NCBI GenBank assembly: GCA_934538895.1
Contig: CAKTCH010000074.1
Location: forward strand, 1 to 7,334
Direction: 5' to 3'
DNA from: an uncultured Alphaproteobacteria bacterium
GTDB taxonomy: Bacteria > Pseudomonadota > Alphaproteobacteria > Micavibrionales > Micavibrionaceae
DNA length: 7,334 bases
The first letter of the stretch is position 1. Each line of letters starts with the position of its first letter. The notes beneath the pieces were generated by a model. It was given only the letters and a program-made list of their open reading frames with translations. It had not been told where the DNA came from and ran no database searches. This document shows positions 6,429-7,334 of this stretch, in pieces. A program made the position numbers and the translations under genes.

Positions 6429-6614
6429 AAAACGAGTCTTCTTATGCTTACGACTGTAAAAATGCTTCCTGTTTCATAGCAGGATACTTATCTGCTGGCT
6501 TATCGATGGAGGAGATATCAGTAAAAGAGTCCCAACTCCACTTCATCTTCTTTTCGTTTGACAAAGTCTCCATCTAGATGACCCGTTATGGGTTGGGCAG
6601 GCATATATTCATTA
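6429..6614. other. Intergenic region between ychF and the IS, no convincing gene
   Basis: This 186-bp stretch is more AT-rich than its neighbours and contains no recognised gene. One + frame is open from 6422 to the TAG at 6575-6577 but has only a late ATG (6506). A short - strand frame (6604 to 6518, 28 residues) runs out of the IS side. Weak stems exist (TCCTG 6467-6471 with CAGGA 6480-6484; AGCAGG 6478-6483 with TCTGCT 6491-6496), but they compete with each other and lack a T-run, so neither is called a terminator. Confidence 0.6.
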
Positions 6615-6637
6615 GGGGCTGTACCAGATAACTAGCC
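6615..6637 (+). repeat. Left terminal inverted repeat of the IS
   Basis: This 23-bp sequence is the exact reverse complement of 7312-7334. The match stops at 6638 (G opposite G7311), which fixes the inner border. Confidence 0.95.
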
Positions 6638-6653
6638 GCTAGGGCTGAGTTAT
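6628..6653 (+). promoter_or_regulatory. Foldback hairpin at the left IS end, with possible -10 box just after it
   Basis: ATAACT (6628-6633) plus AGCC (6634-6637), the inner half of the left terminal repeat, pair with GGCT (6643-6646) and AGTTAT (6648-6653). This gives a 10-bp stem with one bulged G (6647) and a 5-nt loop GCTAG. TAGAAT (6655-6660) follows and would place a transcription start at about 6667, the transposase ATG. No ribosome-binding site is seen before that ATG. The pairing is directly visible; its use in control is inference. Confidence 0.5.
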
Positions 6654-6666
6654 GTAGAATGGTACG

Positions 6667-7317
6667 ATGAGAAAAAGCCGCCTGATCAAAGACAAACAGG
6701 AACGATTGATGGAGCACTTCGTGGCCGGAGCGACGGCACGGACGGCGAGCGCGTTGGTTGGAGTCAATCCAAAGACAGCCGCATATTATTATCACCGGCT
6801 GCGCGAGATCATCTATCAGGCGACCGAAGACGAGACGCCGTTTGCCGGAGAGATCGAAGTTGATGAGAGTTATTTCGGTGGCAGGCGCAAAGGAATGCGC
6901 GGACGCGGGGCTGCCGGGAAAGTGCCTGTATTCGGCCTTTTAAAGCGTGGTGGCAAGGTTTACGCAAAGGTCATTCCGGATGCAAAAGGAAAAACTTTGA
7001 TGGGCATCATGGAGAAAAGGATCGTTCCCGACAGCATTGTCTATTCGGATTCATTCAGCGCATACAGCGTTCTGGATGTTTCTGATTTCAAACATTACCG
7101 GATCAATCACTCGGAATTATTTGCGGACGGACGAAATCACATCAACGGCATTGAAAACTTTTGGAACCAGGCCAAGCGCCATATGCGCAAATTTAACGGT
7201 GTTCCCAAAGACCATTTTCCTCTATTTTTGAAGGAGTGCGAATGGCGTTTTAACAACCCCAACCCAAAAGCTCAATTACTTCAACTCAAACAATGGGTTA
7301 AACGCTATATGGGCTAG
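6667..7317 (+). CDS. IS1595-family transposase (ISXO2-like DDE domain)
   Basis: A 216-residue transposase that would cut and rejoin the IS ends. An N-terminal helix-turn-helix region is visible at about residues 11-48 (ERLMEHFVAGATARTASALV, then NPKTAAYYYHRLREII), probably for end binding. The ISXO2-like catalytic domain carries the acid triad Asp66 (EVDESYFGGRRKG), Asp128 (VYSDSFSAY) and Glu163 (NHINGIENFWNQAKRHMRK), with Lys170 seven residues after the Glu, i.e. a DDEK pattern. The zinc-ribbon domain of longer IS1595 relatives is absent, as expected for the IS1016 type. The ATG at 6667 has no Shine-Dalgarno; a possible -10 box (6655-6660) suggests a leaderless message. The TAG stop (7315-7317) lies inside the right terminal repeat. 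The ORF is undamaged. Confidence 0.93.
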   Translation: MRKSRLIKDKQERLMEHFVAGATARTASALVGVNPKTAAYYYHRLREIIYQATEDETPFAGEIEVDESYFGGRRKGMRGRGAAGKVPVFGLLKRGGKVYAKVIPDAKGKTLMGIMEKRIVPDSIVYSDSFSAYSVLDVSDFKHYRINHSELFADGRNHINGIENFWNQAKRHMRKFNGVPKDHFPLFLKECEWRFNNPNPKAQLLQLKQWVKRYMG

Positions 7318-7334
7318 TTATCTGGTACAGCCCC
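7312..7334 (-). repeat. Right terminal inverted repeat of the IS
   Basis: This perfect 23-bp match in inverse orientation to 6615-6637 ends GGTACAGCCCC at the last base of the window. It contains the transposase stop codon (7315-7317). Confidence 0.95.

Larger units (their letters stand above)
6615..7334 (+). mobile_element. Complete IS1595-family (IS1016-like) insertion sequence, 720 bp
   Basis: The element is bounded by perfect 23-bp terminal inverted repeats starting GGGGCTGTACCAGATAACTA. It carries a single intact transposase gene filling most of its length. Size, GGGG-type ends and the short ISXO2-like DDE transposase without a zinc-ribbon domain fit the IS1016 subgroup of IS1595. The family usually makes 8-bp target duplications. 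The left flank is ATTCATTA (6607-6614), but the right flank lies beyond the window. The IS is oriented like ychF and lies 186 bp after it, in intergenic DNA. Intact ends and ORF suggest a recent insertion that may still be mobile. Confidence 0.92.

Noticed and set aside
6467..6496. Weak stems after ychF considered as a terminator.
   Set aside because: Stems of only 5-6 bp compete with each other and no T-run follows.
6558..6563. Perfect TTGACA -35 box upstream of the IS.
   Set aside because: No reasonable -10 box lies 16-19 bp downstream, so it is not called as a promoter.
6518..6604. A 28-residue - strand frame (starting MPAQPITGHLDGDF) that might be the 3' end of a gene cut by the IS.
   Set aside because: It is too short, with no recognised family; an open run of this length is common by chance. 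The other side of the IS is not available to test it.
1..7334. tRNA genes, rRNA, CRISPR arrays, defence or toxin-antitoxin genes, prophage genes.
   Set aside because: No sequence features of any of these were found. The gaps between genes are short and are accounted for by promoters, a terminator, a palindromic repeat and the IS.

Overview
The window is a stretch of conserved bacterial core genome, all on the + strand, ending in an insertion sequence (IS). Protein families and gene order point to an alphaproteobacterium of moderate GC. lgt is followed by a NDUFAF7/MidA-type methyltransferase and pgeF, then prs, then rplY (long CTC-type L25), pth and ychF. The prs promoter also has the TTGA...CTATAGT look common in that class. 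Genus cannot be told from this; a free-living or predatory lineage such as Micavibrio-like bacteria is only a guess.

Layout. Positions 1-2622 hold an envelope-linked cluster: the 3' part of lgt (prolipoprotein diacylglyceryl transferase), a SAM-dependent methyltransferase overlapping it by 14 bp, and pgeF (laccase-domain peptidoglycan editing factor). A promoter at 2651-2680 then starts prs (PRPP synthetase), and it also settles the prs start codon. A 146-bp leader with a second putative promoter and a hairpin precedes rplY, whose product ends in a lysine/alanine tail made of three 7-residue repeats. A clear rho-independent terminator lies between rplY and pth. Between pth and ychF sits a palindromic intergenic repeat of about 134 bp that begins at the pth stop codon. 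ychF (TGS-domain GTPase/ATPase) closes the chromosomal block.

Positions 6429-6614 contain no recognisable gene. Positions 6615-7334 are a complete 720-bp IS of the IS1595 family (IS1016-like), with perfect 23-bp terminal inverted repeats and an intact DDE transposase. The window ends exactly at the IS end, so the target duplication cannot be checked.

How the genes fit together: rplY, pth and ychF all serve translation (5S rRNA-binding ribosomal protein, peptidyl-tRNA recycling, ribosome-associated NTPase). prs supplies PRPP for nucleotide, His and Trp synthesis. lgt and pgeF act on the cell envelope. I see no new multi-gene system. The items most worth a second look are the palindromic element between pth and ychF, the foldback structure at the left end of the IS, and the rplY leader.
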